The notes: a model not told the origin generated them from the sequence alone. A DNA stretch of 64,000 nt from Luteococcus sanguinis (GCF_039527675.1 NZ_BAAAKI010000025.1:62001-126000), one strand, 5' to 3'; shown: positions 42,760 to 52,113, counted from the stretch's first letter. Translations and numbers: made by a program.

Positions 42760-43923
42760 ATGAAGATCGCCGTCGCAGGGCTCGGCTACGTCGGGCTCGC
42801 CAATGCCGTCATCCTCGCCCAGCACCATGACGTGACTGCCGTCGACCTCGACGCTCGTCGCGTGCGGCTGGTCAACGAGGGCAAGGCACCCATCGCCGAT
42901 GACCTGCTCGAGCAGTACCTGGCCGAACGTGAACTCTCCCTCACCGCGACCACCTCCCAGAACGCCTACGCAGGCTCCGACTACGTGATCATCGCCACGC
43001 CCACGAACTACGACGACGTGAAGAACTTCTTCGACACCTCGTCGGTCGACCAGGTCATCGACACCGTCGCCCGCACCGCGCCCGAGGCGACCGTGGTCAT
43101 CAAGTCCACCATCCCGGTGGGTTACACCGCATCGATGCGGAACAAGTACCCCGACCTGGAGATCTTGTTCAGCCCAGAGTTCCTGCGCGAGGGCCGCGCC
43201 CTCTACGACAACCTGCACCCCTCTCGCATCGTCGTGGGCGGCAGTGGACCCAAGGCTGAGGCCTTCGCCGAGCTGCTCCGCGCGGGCTCCCTGGACGAGG
43301 GCACCCCGGTGCTGCTGACCGGCCCGACTGAGGCCGAGGCGATCAAGCTGTTCGCCAACACCTACCTCGCGATGCGCGTGGCGTACTTCAACGAGCTCGA
43401 CAGCTACGCCCTGCGCAATGGGCTGGACACCCGACAGATCGTGGACGGCGTGGGCCTTGACCCGCGCATCGGGTCCCACTACAACAACCCCTCCTTCGGT
43501 TACGGCGGCTACTGCCTGCCGAAGGACACCAAGCAGTTGCTGGCCAACTACGACCAGGTGCCGCAGACCCTGATCAAGGCGATCGTCGACTCCAACGCCA
43601 CGCGCAAGGACTTCATCGCCTTCGACATCCTCGCCAAGGCCCCGCGAGTGGTGGGGATCTACCGACTGACCATGAAGACGGGCAGCGACAACTTCCGGTC
43701 GTCCTCCGTGCAGGGCATCATGAAGCGGATCAAGGCCAAGGGCATCCCGGTGCTGGTCTACGAGCCCACCCTGGACGAGCCGGAGTTCTACCACTCGGAG
43801 GTCGTCAAGAGCCTGGACGACTTCAAGCAGCGCTGCGACGTGATCATCGCCAACCGGCAGGCTCCTGAGCTCGCCGACGTCCCCGACAAGGTCTACACCC
43901 GGGACCTGTTCGGTTCGGACTGA
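42760..43923 (+). CDS. ugd: UDP-glucose 6-dehydrogenase
   Basis: A 387-residue enzyme with NAD motif VAGLGYVGLANAVILAQ, catalytic Cys252 in GYGGYCLPKD, and STIPVGYT, SPEFLREGRAL. It oxidises UDP-glucose to UDP-glucuronate for the surface polysaccharide. It is shorter than the usual 420-470-residue actinobacterial Ugd but matches the compact enteric Ugd type (about 388). A 355-bp gap follows before the initiating sugar transferase. Confidence 0.92.
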   Translation: MKIAVAGLGYVGLANAVILAQHHDVTAVDLDARRVRLVNEGKAPIADDLLEQYLAERELSLTATTSQNAYAGSDYVIIATPTNYDDVKNFFDTSSVDQVIDTVARTAPEATVVIKSTIPVGYTASMRNKYPDLEILFSPEFLREGRALYDNLHPSRIVVGGSGPKAEAFAELLRAGSLDEGTPVLLTGPTEAEAIKLFANTYLAMRVAYFNELDSYALRNGLDTRQIVDGVGLDPRIGSHYNNPSFGYGGYCLPKDTKQLLANYDQVPQTLIKAIVDSNATRKDFIAFDILAKAPRVVGIYRLTMKTGSDNFRSSSVQGIMKRIKAKGIPVLVYEPTLDEPEFYHSEVVKSLDDFKQRCDVIIANRQAPELADVPDKVYTRDLFGSD

Positions 43924-44278
43924 CAGGTTGAAACCTGAAGAATGTCTTGTCACGGTCTCGCAACCAAACATCACAAACCAGGTGGCCCGCACGGTCAGAA
44001 CCGCTGGACAGACGCGGTTTCGGGCCTCTTCGACGGTCGTCCAGGCCCCTCGATCTGGCGGCCTGCTGAGAACGAGGGAGGGAGCCATGGCCCCCACTCT
44101 CGCTACAGTGAAACCCAGTTGGTTGTCGGGGGGCAATCCGAGTTCGGGCATGGGATCCTCCCTGCGACCGATGCGTTCGAGCGAGTCTCGAGCATGCAGG
44201 CAGACGTCACTCGGGGGAATTGACGCTGGGCCGAACCGTGGCCTGGCTGATTGACCACCCACCAACAGGGGTGGAGAC
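43924..44278 (+). other. Intergenic leader of 355 bp before the sugar transferase
   Basis: No gene is supported. It holds a palindrome near 44078-44094 (ggagccatggcccccac) and several -10-like runs (TACAGT near 44106). The length suggests a 5' UTR with regulation of polymer synthesis; GTGGAG is the ribosome site near 44271. Confidence 0.4.
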
Positions 44279-45736
44279 ATGCTCTTGAAACAACAGATCA
44301 GCCCGAGCAGGCTGATGATCCCGCGCCGGATTTCACACCGGTCGCGCACGATTGCGCCGTGGTTGTTGATCGCCGCCGACGCGTTGACCGTCACGCTGGC
44401 GACCCTGGTCGCGCTCACCTTCCGCAGCCTGGTGCCCGGATTCCAGTCCGATGGCGCCCTGCGCATGAGCGCCACCTACCTGTGGCCGCTCGGTGTCATC
44501 ATCTGGCTGGTCTCGCTGGCAGCCGCGGGCGCCTACAGCGACAAGAATCTGGGCGCCGGCACCGACGAGTACTCGCGCGTGCTCAACGGCTCGCTGCTGG
44601 CCGCCGCCTTCGTCGGCATCTGCTGCTACCTGACCAAGTTCGACCTGGCCCGGGGCTTCTACGTCCTGCTCTTCGCGATCGGCACCCCCCTGCTGGTGCT
44701 GACCCGCTCGTTGCTGCGCCGTGCGATCCACATCCTGCGCCGGCACATGTGGCTCACCCGCCGCGTCGTGCTCGTCGGCAACCCGCAGCACGTCAAGGAA
44801 CTGCAGTCGGTCACCCAGCGTGAGAACTGGCTCGGCTACTACCTCGTCGGCGCGCTCGTGCCCGCCGGTTCGGACACCTCCGACCTCAGCCTCCCGGTGC
44901 TCGGCACCCCGGAGGACACCATCAACATCGTCGAGTCCCGCGATGTCGACGCGGTGATCTTCGGCGAGGGCGCCTTCCCGTCCTCGCGTGGCTTCCGCCG
45001 GATGGCGTGGGCGCTGGAGTCCCACGGCGCGCAGATGATCGTCGCGCCCGCCCTGACCGACATCGCCGCCCAGCGCATCCAGGTGCGCCCCGTGGCCGGC
45101 ATGCCGCTGGTGACCGTCGAGCCGCCCAGCACCCAGAAGGCTGGACGCTGGATGAAGCGCGCCTTCGACGTCGTCGGCGCTGCGCTGGTGCTGTTGCTGA
45201 CCAGCCCGATCCTGCTGGCCACCGCGATCGCGATCAAGCTCGACGACGGCGGCCCCATCCTGTTCAGCCAGACCCGCGTCGGCCGCTACGGCGAGCACTT
45301 CCAGATGCTCAAGTTCCGCTCCATGGTGACCAACGCCGAGGAGATCTTGAAGACCCTGCAGAACCAGGGCCCGAACTCCGTCATGTTCAAGATGGAGAAG
45401 GACCCCCGCATCACCAAGATCGGCAACTTCATCCGTCGCTTCTCGATCGACGAACTGCCCCAGCTGTGGAATGTGCTGCGAGGTGACATGTCGCTGATCG
45501 GTCCGCGTCCGGCGCTGCCCCGCGAGGTCGCCCAGTACGCCCCGCACGTCAACCGGCGCCTCGAGGTCCGTCCGGGCCTGACCGGCCTGTGGCAGGTCTC
45601 CGGCCGTTCCAACCTGAGCTGGGACGACACGGTTCGCCTGGACCTGTACTACGTCGACAACTGGTCGATGCCCCAGGACCTGTCAATCATGGCCCAGACC
45701 GTGAAGGCCGTGCTGTTCAGCAACGGCGCCTACTGA
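44279..45736 (+). CDS. Polyprenyl-phosphate sugar-1-phosphate transferase (WbaP/WcaJ-type)
   Basis: A 485-residue initiating transferase: an N-terminal membrane bundle (about residues 25-150), a Rossmann-like middle with VLVGNPQHVKELQ, and the C-terminal bacterial sugar transferase domain from about 290 with KRAFDVVGAALVLLLTSPIL, LFSQTRVGRYGEHFQMLKFRSM, DELPQLWNVLRGDMSLIGPRPALP and GLTGLWQVSGRS. It loads the first sugar phosphate onto undecaprenyl phosphate. Its stop codon lies in a 14-bp tandem repeat that runs into a strong terminator. It starts the pathway served by the genes at 13-44 kb. Confidence 0.93.
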   Translation: MLLKQQISPSRLMIPRRISHRSRTIAPWLLIAADALTVTLATLVALTFRSLVPGFQSDGALRMSATYLWPLGVIIWLVSLAAAGAYSDKNLGAGTDEYSRVLNGSLLAAAFVGICCYLTKFDLARGFYVLLFAIGTPLLVLTRSLLRRAIHILRRHMWLTRRVVLVGNPQHVKELQSVTQRENWLGYYLVGALVPAGSDTSDLSLPVLGTPEDTINIVESRDVDAVIFGEGAFPSSRGFRRMAWALESHGAQMIVAPALTDIAAQRIQVRPVAGMPLVTVEPPSTQKAGRWMKRAFDVVGAALVLLLTSPILLATAIAIKLDDGGPILFSQTRVGRYGEHFQMLKFRSMVTNAEEILKTLQNQGPNSVMFKMEKDPRITKIGNFIRRFSIDELPQLWNVLRGDMSLIGPRPALPREVAQYAPHVNRRLEVRPGLTGLWQVSGRSNLSWDDTVRLDLYYVDNWSMPQDLSIMAQTVKAVLFSNGAY

Positions 45737-45776
45737 GGCACCAGCAACGAGGCACCAGCAACGAGGCACCAGCAAC
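45735..45776 (+). repeat. 14-bp tandem repeat, three copies, at the stop of the sugar transferase
   Basis: GAGGCACCAGCAAC is repeated exactly three times (45735-45748, 45749-45762, 45763-45776); the first copy overlaps the stop codon. Confidence 0.9.
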
Positions 45777-45847
45777 GCAAACCGCGCCGCCACCCTGTNN
45801 NNNNNNNNNNNNNNNNNNNNNNNNNNNNNNGCGGCGCGGTTTGCGTT
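45774..45847. terminator. 17-bp hairpin terminator containing an assembly gap
   Basis: AACGCAAACCGCGCCGC (45774-45790) pairs with GCGGCGCGGTTTGCGTT (45831-45847). The loop holds nine bases and 32 N. It lies between convergent genes (sugar transferase and pgi). Confidence 0.85.
45799..45830. other. Run of 32 N (unresolved sequence)
   Basis: Unresolved bases inside a very stable GC-rich hairpin, which probably stopped sequencing. Real loop length is unknown. Confidence 0.95.
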
Positions 45848-45856
45848 CGTGATGGG

Positions 45857-47530
45857 TCAGTTCTCGCGGTGCGCCAGGTAGTAGTCGATCAGGCCCTGGG
45901 TGGACGAGTCCTGCTTCGCCTTGGCGTCCTGGTCGCCTTGGACCGCCGGGGCGATCTGCAGCGCGAGCTGCTTGCCGAGCTCGACGCCCCACTGGTCGAA
46001 GGAGTCGATGCCCCACACGATGCCCTCGACGAAGGTGATGTGCTCGTACAGGGCGATCAGCTCACCGACCACGGCCGGGGTCAGCCACGACGCCATGATC
46101 GAGGTCGTCGGCCTGTTGCCCGGGAAGGTGCGGGCCGGGACGATCGCCTCGGCCGTCCCCTCGGCACGTACCTCGTCGGCCGTCTTGCCGAAGGCCAGGG
46201 CCGCGGTCTGGGCGAAGAAGTTGCTGAGGAAGAGCTCGTGGACGTCCGTCTCCCCGTCCTTGACCGGGTGGGCCGGGTTGGCGACGGCGATGAAGTCGGC
46301 CGGGATCAGCTTCGTGCCCTGGTGGATCAGCTGGTAGAAGGCGTGCTGGCCGTTGGTGCCGGGCTCGCCCCAGAAGATCTCGCCGGTGCCGGTGGTGACC
46401 TCCGAGCCGTCCCAGCGGACGCGCTTGCCATTGGACTCCATCGTCAGTTGCTGCAGGTACGCCGCGAAGCGGTGCAGGTACTGCGCGTAGGGCAGCACCG
46501 CGTGGCTCTCGGCCCCGAAGAAGTTGGTGTACCAGACATTCAGCAGGCCCATCAGCAACGGGACATTCCTGCCCGGCTCGGTCTCGCGGAAGTGGACGTC
46601 CATCGCGTGCATGCCGGCCAGGAAGTTCTCCCAGTTCTCCTTGCCGAGCGCGACGATCACCGACGTGCCCACGGCCGAGCCGACCGAGTAGCGTCCGCCG
46701 ACCCAGTTCCAGAAGCCGAAGGCGTTCTCCGGGTCGATGCCGAAGGCGGCGACCTTGTCCAGCGCGGTGGAGACCGCGACGAAGTGCTTGGCGACGGCGT
46801 CGGTGGCCTGCTCGTCCGAGCCGTCGATCGCACCCGACTCGGCCAGCTTGCCGAGCAGCCACTCGCGCGCCATCCGGGCGTTGGTGAGGGTTTCGAGCGT
46901 GGTGAAGGTCTTAGACGCCACGATGAACAGCGTCTGCTCGGGGTCGAGGTCGGCGACCTTCTCGGCGCAGTCGTTGGGGTCGATGTTGGAGATGAAGCGC
47001 GCGTCCGGGCCGGTCTTGTAGGGCTTGAGCGCCTCGTAGACCATGACCGGGCCCAGGTCGGAGCCACCGATGCCGATGTTCACGACCGTGGTGATCGGCT
47101 TGCCGGTGACGCCCTTCCACTCGCCGCTGCGGATCTTCTCGGCCCAGACGTAGATCTTGTCGAGCACCTCGTGGACGTCGGCGACGACGTCTTGGCCGTC
47201 GACGACCAGTTCGGCGTCGCGCGGCAGGCGCAGGGCGGTGTGCAGCACCGCGCGGTCCTCGGTGACGTTGATGTGCTGGCCGGTGAACATGGCCTCGCGC
47301 ATCTCGGGGAGCTTGACCTGTTCGGCCAGCTCGAGCAGGGCCGCGAGCACCTCGTCGTCCAGGAAGTTCTTGGACAGGTCGACGTGCAGGTCTGCTGCAT
47401 CGAAGGAGTAGCGGGACGCGCGCTCGGGGTCGGCGGCGAAGGCGCCGCGCAGGTCGGGAGTGAAGGCGTCGTGGAGCTTGGTCAGTTCCGCCCAGGCGGA
47501 CGTTGAGGTGGCATCAACCGGTGTCTGCAT
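45857..47530 (-). CDS. pgi: Glucose-6-phosphate isomerase
   Basis: A 557-residue enzyme with VVNIGIGGSDLGPVMVYEAL, VASKTFTTLETLTNA (sugar phosphate loop), WVGGRYSVGSAVG, catalytic Glu in GEPGTNGQHAFYQLIHQG and WGVELGKQLA. Catalyses glucose-6-P/fructose-6-P interconversion, feeding glycolysis and GDP-mannose synthesis. Large enteric-type PGI, normal length. TAGGGT at 47537-47542 is 6 nt before the ATG. Confidence 0.95.
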   Translation of the reverse strand: MQTPVDATSTSAWAELTKLHDAFTPDLRGAFAADPERASRYSFDAADLHVDLSKNFLDDEVLAALLELAEQVKLPEMREAMFTGQHINVTEDRAVLHTALRLPRDAELVVDGQDVVADVHEVLDKIYVWAEKIRSGEWKGVTGKPITTVVNIGIGGSDLGPVMVYEALKPYKTGPDARFISNIDPNDCAEKVADLDPEQTLFIVASKTFTTLETLTNARMAREWLLGKLAESGAIDGSDEQATDAVAKHFVAVSTALDKVAAFGIDPENAFGFWNWVGGRYSVGSAVGTSVIVALGKENWENFLAGMHAMDVHFRETEPGRNVPLLMGLLNVWYTNFFGAESHAVLPYAQYLHRFAAYLQQLTMESNGKRVRWDGSEVTTGTGEIFWGEPGTNGQHAFYQLIHQGTKLIPADFIAVANPAHPVKDGETDVHELFLSNFFAQTAALAFGKTADEVRAEGTAEAIVPARTFPGNRPTTSIMASWLTPAVVGELIALYEHITFVEGIVWGIDSFDQWGVELGKQLALQIAPAVQGDQDAKAKQDSSTQGLIDYYLAHREN

Positions 47531-47536
47531 GGCTCC

Positions 47537-47542
47537 ACCCTA
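47537..47542 (-). promoter_or_regulatory. -10 box TAGGGT, leaderless start of pgi
   Basis: TAGGGT on the minus strand is 6 nt (ggagcc) before ATG at 47530. The ggag could also be a poorly spaced ribosome site. Confidence 0.5.
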
Positions 47543-47633
47543 TTCACCGCCGGTGCGCCGCGGACAGGGGTGTGCCCATCAGGGCACCGACATGACGGCA
47601 TCATTGGCAGAACCGGATGGTAGACAGGACGAC

Positions 47634-48794
47634 ATGTCCGAACCCCGTTACCTGCCCTGGCTGCGCAAGCTCGTCGCGGTCGACACCACCTCCCGCAACC
47701 CCAACGGGAAGCTGATCGCGATGATCGCGGACGAACTGCGCACCCATGGGCTGGAGCCGGTCGTCTTCGACAACCCAGATGGCACCAAGCAGGGGCTGGT
47801 GGCCACCATCCCTGCTGCGGACGGCACCACCACCGGCGGCGTGGTGCTGTCGGGGCACACGGACGTCGTCCCCGTCGACGGCCAGCAGTGGACCAGCGAC
47901 CCATGGACCGTCACCGAACGCGACGGCAAGCTCCATGGCCGCGGCGTGGCAGACATGAAGGGCTACCTCGCCACCATCCTGGCGCTGCTCCCCGAACTCA
48001 CCGCCGCGCAGCTTTCCCAGCCCATCCACCTGGCCTTCAGCTACGACGAGGAGGTCGGCTGCCGGGGCGGGGACGCCATCGTCGCGAAGCTGCACGAACT
48101 GGGACGTGAACCGCGCGCCGCGCTGGTCGGCGAGCCCACCTCCATGCGGGTGATCCGCGCGCACAAGTCGGTGAACCTGTACACGGTCACCTTCACCGGG
48201 GTCGGCGCGCATTCGTCCCTGACGGCCAACGGCGTCAATGCCGTCGAGTACGCCGCTCAGCTGGCCTGCTGGTGGCGCGACCTGACCGACGCATGGAAGG
48301 CCGAGGGACCCTTCGACGAGGCCTACCCCCTGAAGTGGTCCACCGGTGGCGTCAACCAGTTCACCGGCGGGACGGCGGTCAACATCGTCCCCGCGAAGGC
48401 AGAGCTGGTGCTGGAGTTCCGCTCCATCGCCGAGGTGGACGACGACGACGTGCTCGCGCGCACCCGCGCCGAGGTCGACCGGCTGCGGGCGCTGATGCAG
48501 GCCGAGAACCCGGCCGCCGACGTGCAGCTGGTGGTGGACGCGGCCGTACCCAGCCTCGACGTACCCGCCGACGCATGGGCCGCGCAACTCGCCGAAGCGA
48601 CCGGCGGCACCCGCTGCGACGACAAGGTGACCTACGGCACCGAGGCCGGCCAGTTCGCGCGTGGCGGCATCCCGGCCGTGGTGTGCGGCCCCGGCGACAT
48701 CGCCCAGGCCCACACGCCCGATGAGTGGATCGAACCGAGCCAGCTCGACGCCTGCGCACACCACCTGCTCGCCCTGGTGGCCGAACTCAGCTGA
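47634..48794 (+). CDS. argE: Acetylornithine deacetylase-type M20 peptidase
   Basis: A 386-residue M20 metalloenzyme with SGHTDVVPVDG, HGRGVADMKGY (metal ligands), YDEEVGCRGG (catalytic Glu) and AQAHTPDEWIE (last His). ArgE removes acetyl from N-acetylornithine; the sequence matches that subfamily better than DapE, but the activity is inferred. I use the ATG 47634 after AGGAC; the frame is open to 47460. Divergent from pgi by about 100 bp. Confidence 0.78.
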   Translation: MSEPRYLPWLRKLVAVDTTSRNPNGKLIAMIADELRTHGLEPVVFDNPDGTKQGLVATIPAADGTTTGGVVLSGHTDVVPVDGQQWTSDPWTVTERDGKLHGRGVADMKGYLATILALLPELTAAQLSQPIHLAFSYDEEVGCRGGDAIVAKLHELGREPRAALVGEPTSMRVIRAHKSVNLYTVTFTGVGAHSSLTANGVNAVEYAAQLACWWRDLTDAWKAEGPFDEAYPLKWSTGGVNQFTGGTAVNIVPAKAELVLEFRSIAEVDDDDVLARTRAEVDRLRALMQAENPAADVQLVVDAAVPSLDVPADAWAAQLAEATGGTRCDDKVTYGTEAGQFARGGIPAVVCGPGDIAQAHTPDEWIEPSQLDACAHHLLALVAELS

Positions 48795-48904
48795 GCTGCG
48801 TCAGCCCACTTCCGCCAAAAAAGGCACCAGGGACGGATTCGGTCCCGTGGGGAGACCGGATCCGGCACGGATGCCGATATTGGCGGCGCAGCACCCCGGC
48901 GGGA

Positions 48905-50137
48905 TCAGCCGACGGTGAGGTGCACGTGGTCGTAGTGGTTCGCGGTGGTGCTGCCGCGATCCGACATGGAGCGCCAGCCCTCGGACGCACGCTGGGTGGT
49001 CCAGATCTGCTGGCTGTAGATGACTTCGGTGATGCCATAGGCGGACGCATTCGCGCGCGCCCAGTTGGCGATCGCCCAGCCGGACGAGCCGGAGATCATC
49101 ACGTCGAGCGCGCGGCCCTGGCCGTGCTCACCAGAGTCGCCCGCACGGTAGCCGCCGTAGCTGGTGACATAGGGGAAGTTCGCGCACACGGCTTGGTAGA
49201 CGCTGCGCGTCGAGGAGGTCAGGTGGTTCACGATCGAGGTGCTGACGGTGCAGCTGCCCGAGGTGCTCGCGGCCTTCGTGGAGGTGCTCGACGTGCTGGA
49301 GCTGCTGCTCGAGCTGGACGAGCCTGACGAGGATGACGAGGACGACGAGGCGTCGGCGTCGGCGTCGTCGGCGGTCGCGACCACCGGCTTGGCGCGCGCG
49401 AGGTAGTCGCGGCTCACCCAGGCGGACGTGCCGTCGAGGCTGACCTGGCGGAATCCGTTCATGAAGTTGTCGGTGACCGAGATGCTCTCGCCCACCTGCA
49501 AGGTGTCCAGCTTGCGCGCGCTGGAGCTGGGCAGCGCTCGCACGTTCACCACGGAGGTGGCGTAGCGGGTTCCGGTGATGGTGCCGAGCGCGGGCACGGT
49601 CGCGGTGGCGCTCGCGGTCGCTGCCGGGGTGGCCTTCTTCGTCGCGGACGCACTGGCGGTGGCCGAGGCCTTCGCGGTGGTGTTCGGCGCCGAGGGCTTG
49701 GCCGACGCCTTGGGGGTGGCGGTCTTCGTCGCCTTCGAAGTGGCCGAGGCTGAGGCGCTGGCGCTGGCGGTGGCCGAGGCCACGGCCGGCCGCACGAGGG
49801 AGCGCGAGACGCTGTCACGCGTCCGCACGTCAAGGGTGTCGCTGGTGCTGGTGGGCGCTGAGGGGCTGTGCGCCAGATCGCCCGCCGCACGCGAGGGGAC
49901 GAACACACCGGCGCCCAGCACGATCGCCAGGGCTGCCGTGGCGGCGATCGGGGCGATGGTGGTGCGCACCAGATCGCGGGGAGCCTCCGTGGCGAAGCTG
50001 CCCTCGTCGCCAGCGAAGGCCGCCGGGATCTCGACCGCCTCGAACGCGTCGCCGGGGACGGCAACGCCACGGCGAGGGTTGGTGGACACCTCGGGCGTCA
50101 GGTCGGCATCGGACAGGGAGCGACGGGGCGTCGACAA
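48905..50137 (-). CDS. Membrane-anchored SH3 / peptidase-like (ARB_07466) cell-wall protein
   Basis: A 410-residue protein with one membrane helix (about 62-84, IAPIAATAALAIVLGAGVFV), an Ala/Ser/Thr/Lys-rich linker (about 115-190), an SH3b domain (about 196-250: RYATSVVNVRALPSSSARKLDTL), a Ser run of nearly 25 residues, and a C-terminal domain with GEHGQGRALDVMIS and HYDHVHLTVG, the zinc-type motifs of DD-peptidase-like proteins. Probably a cell-wall hydrolase or binder. TTG start at 50137 follows GAGGGGA with 7 nt spacing. Confidence 0.8.
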   Translation of the reverse strand: MSTPRRSLSDADLTPEVSTNPRRGVAVPGDAFEAVEIPAAFAGDEGSFATEAPRDLVRTTIAPIAATAALAIVLGAGVFVPSRAAGDLAHSPSAPTSTSDTLDVRTRDSVSRSLVRPAVASATASASASASATSKATKTATPKASAKPSAPNTTAKASATASASATKKATPAATASATATVPALGTITGTRYATSVVNVRALPSSSARKLDTLQVGESISVTDNFMNGFRQVSLDGTSAWVSRDYLARAKPVVATADDADADASSSSSSSSGSSSSSSSSSTSSTSTKAASTSGSCTVSTSIVNHLTSSTRSVYQAVCANFPYVTSYGGYRAGDSGEHGQGRALDVMISGSSGWAIANWARANASAYGITEVIYSQQIWTTQRASEGWRSMSDRGSTTANHYDHVHLTVG

Positions 50138-50211
50138 GAGAGGGTCCCCTCGGGATCGTGGTCAGGAAAGTTCGGCGTACCGCGAACGGCACCACCAAGG
50201 ATACTGAGACA

Positions 50212-50239
50212 ACTATAAGGATTTCCTGAGTGTCACCAA
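50212..50239 (-). promoter_or_regulatory. Promoter of the SH3/peptidase-like gene
   Basis: On the minus strand, TTGGTG (50234-50239) and TATAGT (50212-50217) with 16 nt spacing. It implies a leader of about 70 nt before the TTG. Confidence 0.55.
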
Positions 50240-50266
50240 ACCCGCTGGTCACAGCAGGCCCACGGC

Positions 50267-50290
50267 CGCGCCACCCTCTCGAGTGGCGCG
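50267..50290 (-). terminator. Hairpin terminator after the TetR gene
   Basis: CGCGCCAC (50267-50274) pairs with GTGGCGCG (50283-50290) with an 8-nt loop, just after the TetR stop. Confidence 0.6.
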
Positions 50291-50307
50291 TCGTTGCCGA
50301 GCTGAAG

Positions 50308-50898
50308 TCAGGCCGCGATGCTCCCGACCATCGTCGAGCAAGACCCGGCGACTCCACGCACCAGCCCCTCATCATGGGTGGCGAGGTAGGTGCCGGTCAT
50401 ACCGTCGCAGGTGACGAGCAGGTATTGCGCGAAGTCATCCACCGGCCGCGGCAGCCGAATGCCGGACGCCCTCTCGTGGGCCTCCAGCGACGCGGTCAGC
50501 TGCTCCAGACGACGCTGGCGCCATTCGGCGGGCACCTCCTGCAGGCCCTCGGTACGCAGCGCGTAGTCGCACAGCTCGCAGAGGGTGCGATGCACCTCGG
50601 TGCGTGCCACCAGGTCGTCCAGGTGGTGGCCGAGGATGCTGGCCACCAGGCCCTCCACGGAATCGCCCTCGGGCCGCCAGGCCACGTCGTCGGCCAGTTC
50701 GCCGGTGACCAGGGCGGAGAGGGCCTCGCCCATCAGATTCTGGTGGCTCTCGAAGGCGTAGTGGAAGCTCGCCAGCGGCATCCCGGCCTCGGCCGCGATC
50801 GCCCGTGTCGTCGCGGCGGGAACGCCGCTCTCCCCGATCACCCGCAGCGCGGCCTCGATCAACTTGTGGCGGCGCTCCGCCAGACTCATCCGAGTCAT
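50308..50898 (-). CDS. TetR-family transcriptional regulator
   Basis: A 196-residue protein. The N-terminal HTH is ERRHKLIEAALRVIGESGVPAATTRAIAAEAGMPLASFHYAF; the C-terminal helical domain contains the ligand pocket. The ligand is unknown. GGAGG precedes the ATG at 50898. It is divergent from the Ig-like surface protein; the 195 bp between may hold its operator. Confidence 0.87.
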   Translation of the reverse strand: MTRMSLAERRHKLIEAALRVIGESGVPAATTRAIAAEAGMPLASFHYAFESHQNLMGEALSALVTGELADDVAWRPEGDSVEGLVASILGHHLDDLVARTEVHRTLCELCDYALRTEGLQEVPAEWRQRRLEQLTASLEAHERASGIRLPRPVDDFAQYLLVTCDGMTGTYLATHDEGLVRGVAGSCSTMVGSIAA

Positions 50899-51093
50899 CC
50901 CCGAACCTCCAACTACCAAGAACACGGCCCGCGCCCGTTGACAGAGGCGCGGGTGCCTTCTCCCCCCGAGGGAGTCGAGCACAACAGACAATGGTCCATT
51001 TCAACCATCGCTTCCCAGTGTGGCACGGCGAGCCCCCCAATTCGCCACCGCTTGCATGCCTAGATTTGGTCGCGCCGGCACGACGGGAGGACC

Positions 51094-52104
51094 ATGCGAA
51101 CACAACACCCAGCACTGGCTGCAATGGTGCTGGCAGCTGCGATCGCGGCGCCCTATGGCGGCGTCGCGGCAGCGGCCCCCAGCCCACCCACTTCCCTTCA
51201 GGTACTGGCAGAACCGCGCCTCAATGCCAGCTTTGCGGGCCAGGGCAGCACCCTCTCGGTGACTGGGAAACTCGTGTCGGACACGGGGCGCCCGCTTGCT
51301 GGACGAACGATCCAACTGACCCTGGACGGTGTGTGGCAGACGTCCCAGACCACTGCCCGAAATGGTTCGTTCAACTTTTCGCATCGGGTGCCGGCGGGCA
51401 CTCCCGTGCGCAGCCACGAGGTGGTCGTCTCCACCGAACCGGTCACCGGCTGGACCGAGGCGACCGTCCACGGGAAGGTAACCGTCGGACGGCTGCGGAC
51501 CGCCCGGTTGAGCGCGGCGATCAACAACCCGCGCGGGCGTGCGTCCAGCAGCCTGGTGCTGTCGGGACGTGTGACCGACACGGCCGGAATGGCCCTGGCG
51601 GGCGTCTTCGTGCAGGGCCATTTCCCCGACGGCGAGTGGACGGACTCGTTCGCGACGGACGCCCAGGGACGGTTCTCGGGAAGCTTCACCATCCCTGCCG
51701 ACAGCACCGTGGGAACGGCGACGATCCAGGTCGTGCTGGATGGTCTCAGCGGGTATGGCGCCAAGCCCGTCCCCGTGACCTATGCGGTGCTGCCCGGGAG
51801 CGCGAGCCCGTCTGCCCGTGCCGAGCCGAGCGCCACCGAGATGGCCTCCCCGGAGGCGATCGGCACGCTCGACCCTGACCTGAACCGCCCGACGGTCGCG
51901 AGCGCCCCCCCGGCTCCGGTGACCCCGCCGACGACACCACCGGCTGGTGGCGGGGTGGCTGCCGTCCCCGCTGGTGCGTGGGCGATGGCGGGGCTGGTGG
52001 GCATCGGGCTGGCCGTCTCGGTGGGGATGCTCGGGCGCGGGATGGGCGATGAGGCCGGCGTCGAGGAAGAGGTCGAGGGACGCCTGATCGGCGGCCCCGA
52101 CTAG
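51094..52104 (+). CDS. Surface-anchored protein with Ig-like domains
   Basis: A 336-residue protein with Sec signal (ALAAMVLAAAIAAPYGGVAAAA), two Ig/carboxypeptidase-regulatory-like beta domains (about 45-125 and 140-230, with LAGRTIQLTLDG and LAGVFVQGHFPDG), a Pro/Ala/Thr linker and one C-terminal membrane helix (WAMAGLVGIGLAVSVGMLG) with a short acidic tail. Likely displayed on the cell surface. GGGAGG precedes the ATG. Function unknown. Confidence 0.75.
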   Translation: MRTQHPALAAMVLAAAIAAPYGGVAAAAPSPPTSLQVLAEPRLNASFAGQGSTLSVTGKLVSDTGRPLAGRTIQLTLDGVWQTSQTTARNGSFNFSHRVPAGTPVRSHEVVVSTEPVTGWTEATVHGKVTVGRLRTARLSAAINNPRGRASSSLVLSGRVTDTAGMALAGVFVQGHFPDGEWTDSFATDAQGRFSGSFTIPADSTVGTATIQVVLDGLSGYGAKPVPVTYAVLPGSASPSARAEPSATEMASPEAIGTLDPDLNRPTVASAPPAPVTPPTTPPAGGGVAAVPAGAWAMAGLVGIGLAVSVGMLGRGMGDEAGVEEEVEGRLIGGPD

Positions 52105-52107
52105 GGT
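52102..52107 (+). promoter_or_regulatory. -10 box TAGGGT, leaderless start
   Basis: TAGGGT begins at the stop codon of the preceding gene and lies 6 nt (tgggcc) before ATG 52114. Confidence 0.6.
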
Positions 52108-52113
52108 TGGGCC

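Noticed and set aside
43928..44254. 108-codon frame between ugd and the sugar transferase
   Set aside because: No ribosome site, Arg/Ser-rich composition, no family; more likely a leader region.
45869..47506. 545-codon open frame on the plus strand opposite pgi
   Set aside because: It is the antisense of a complete pgi gene; high GC makes such shadows common. Its composition is Gly/Arg/Val-rich without any motif.
49300..49350. Ser-rich run in the SH3/peptidase-like protein as a CRISPR or minisatellite
   Set aside because: The repeated codons encode a low-complexity Ser linker; no spacers of constant length occur. No CRISPR array is found anywhere in the window.
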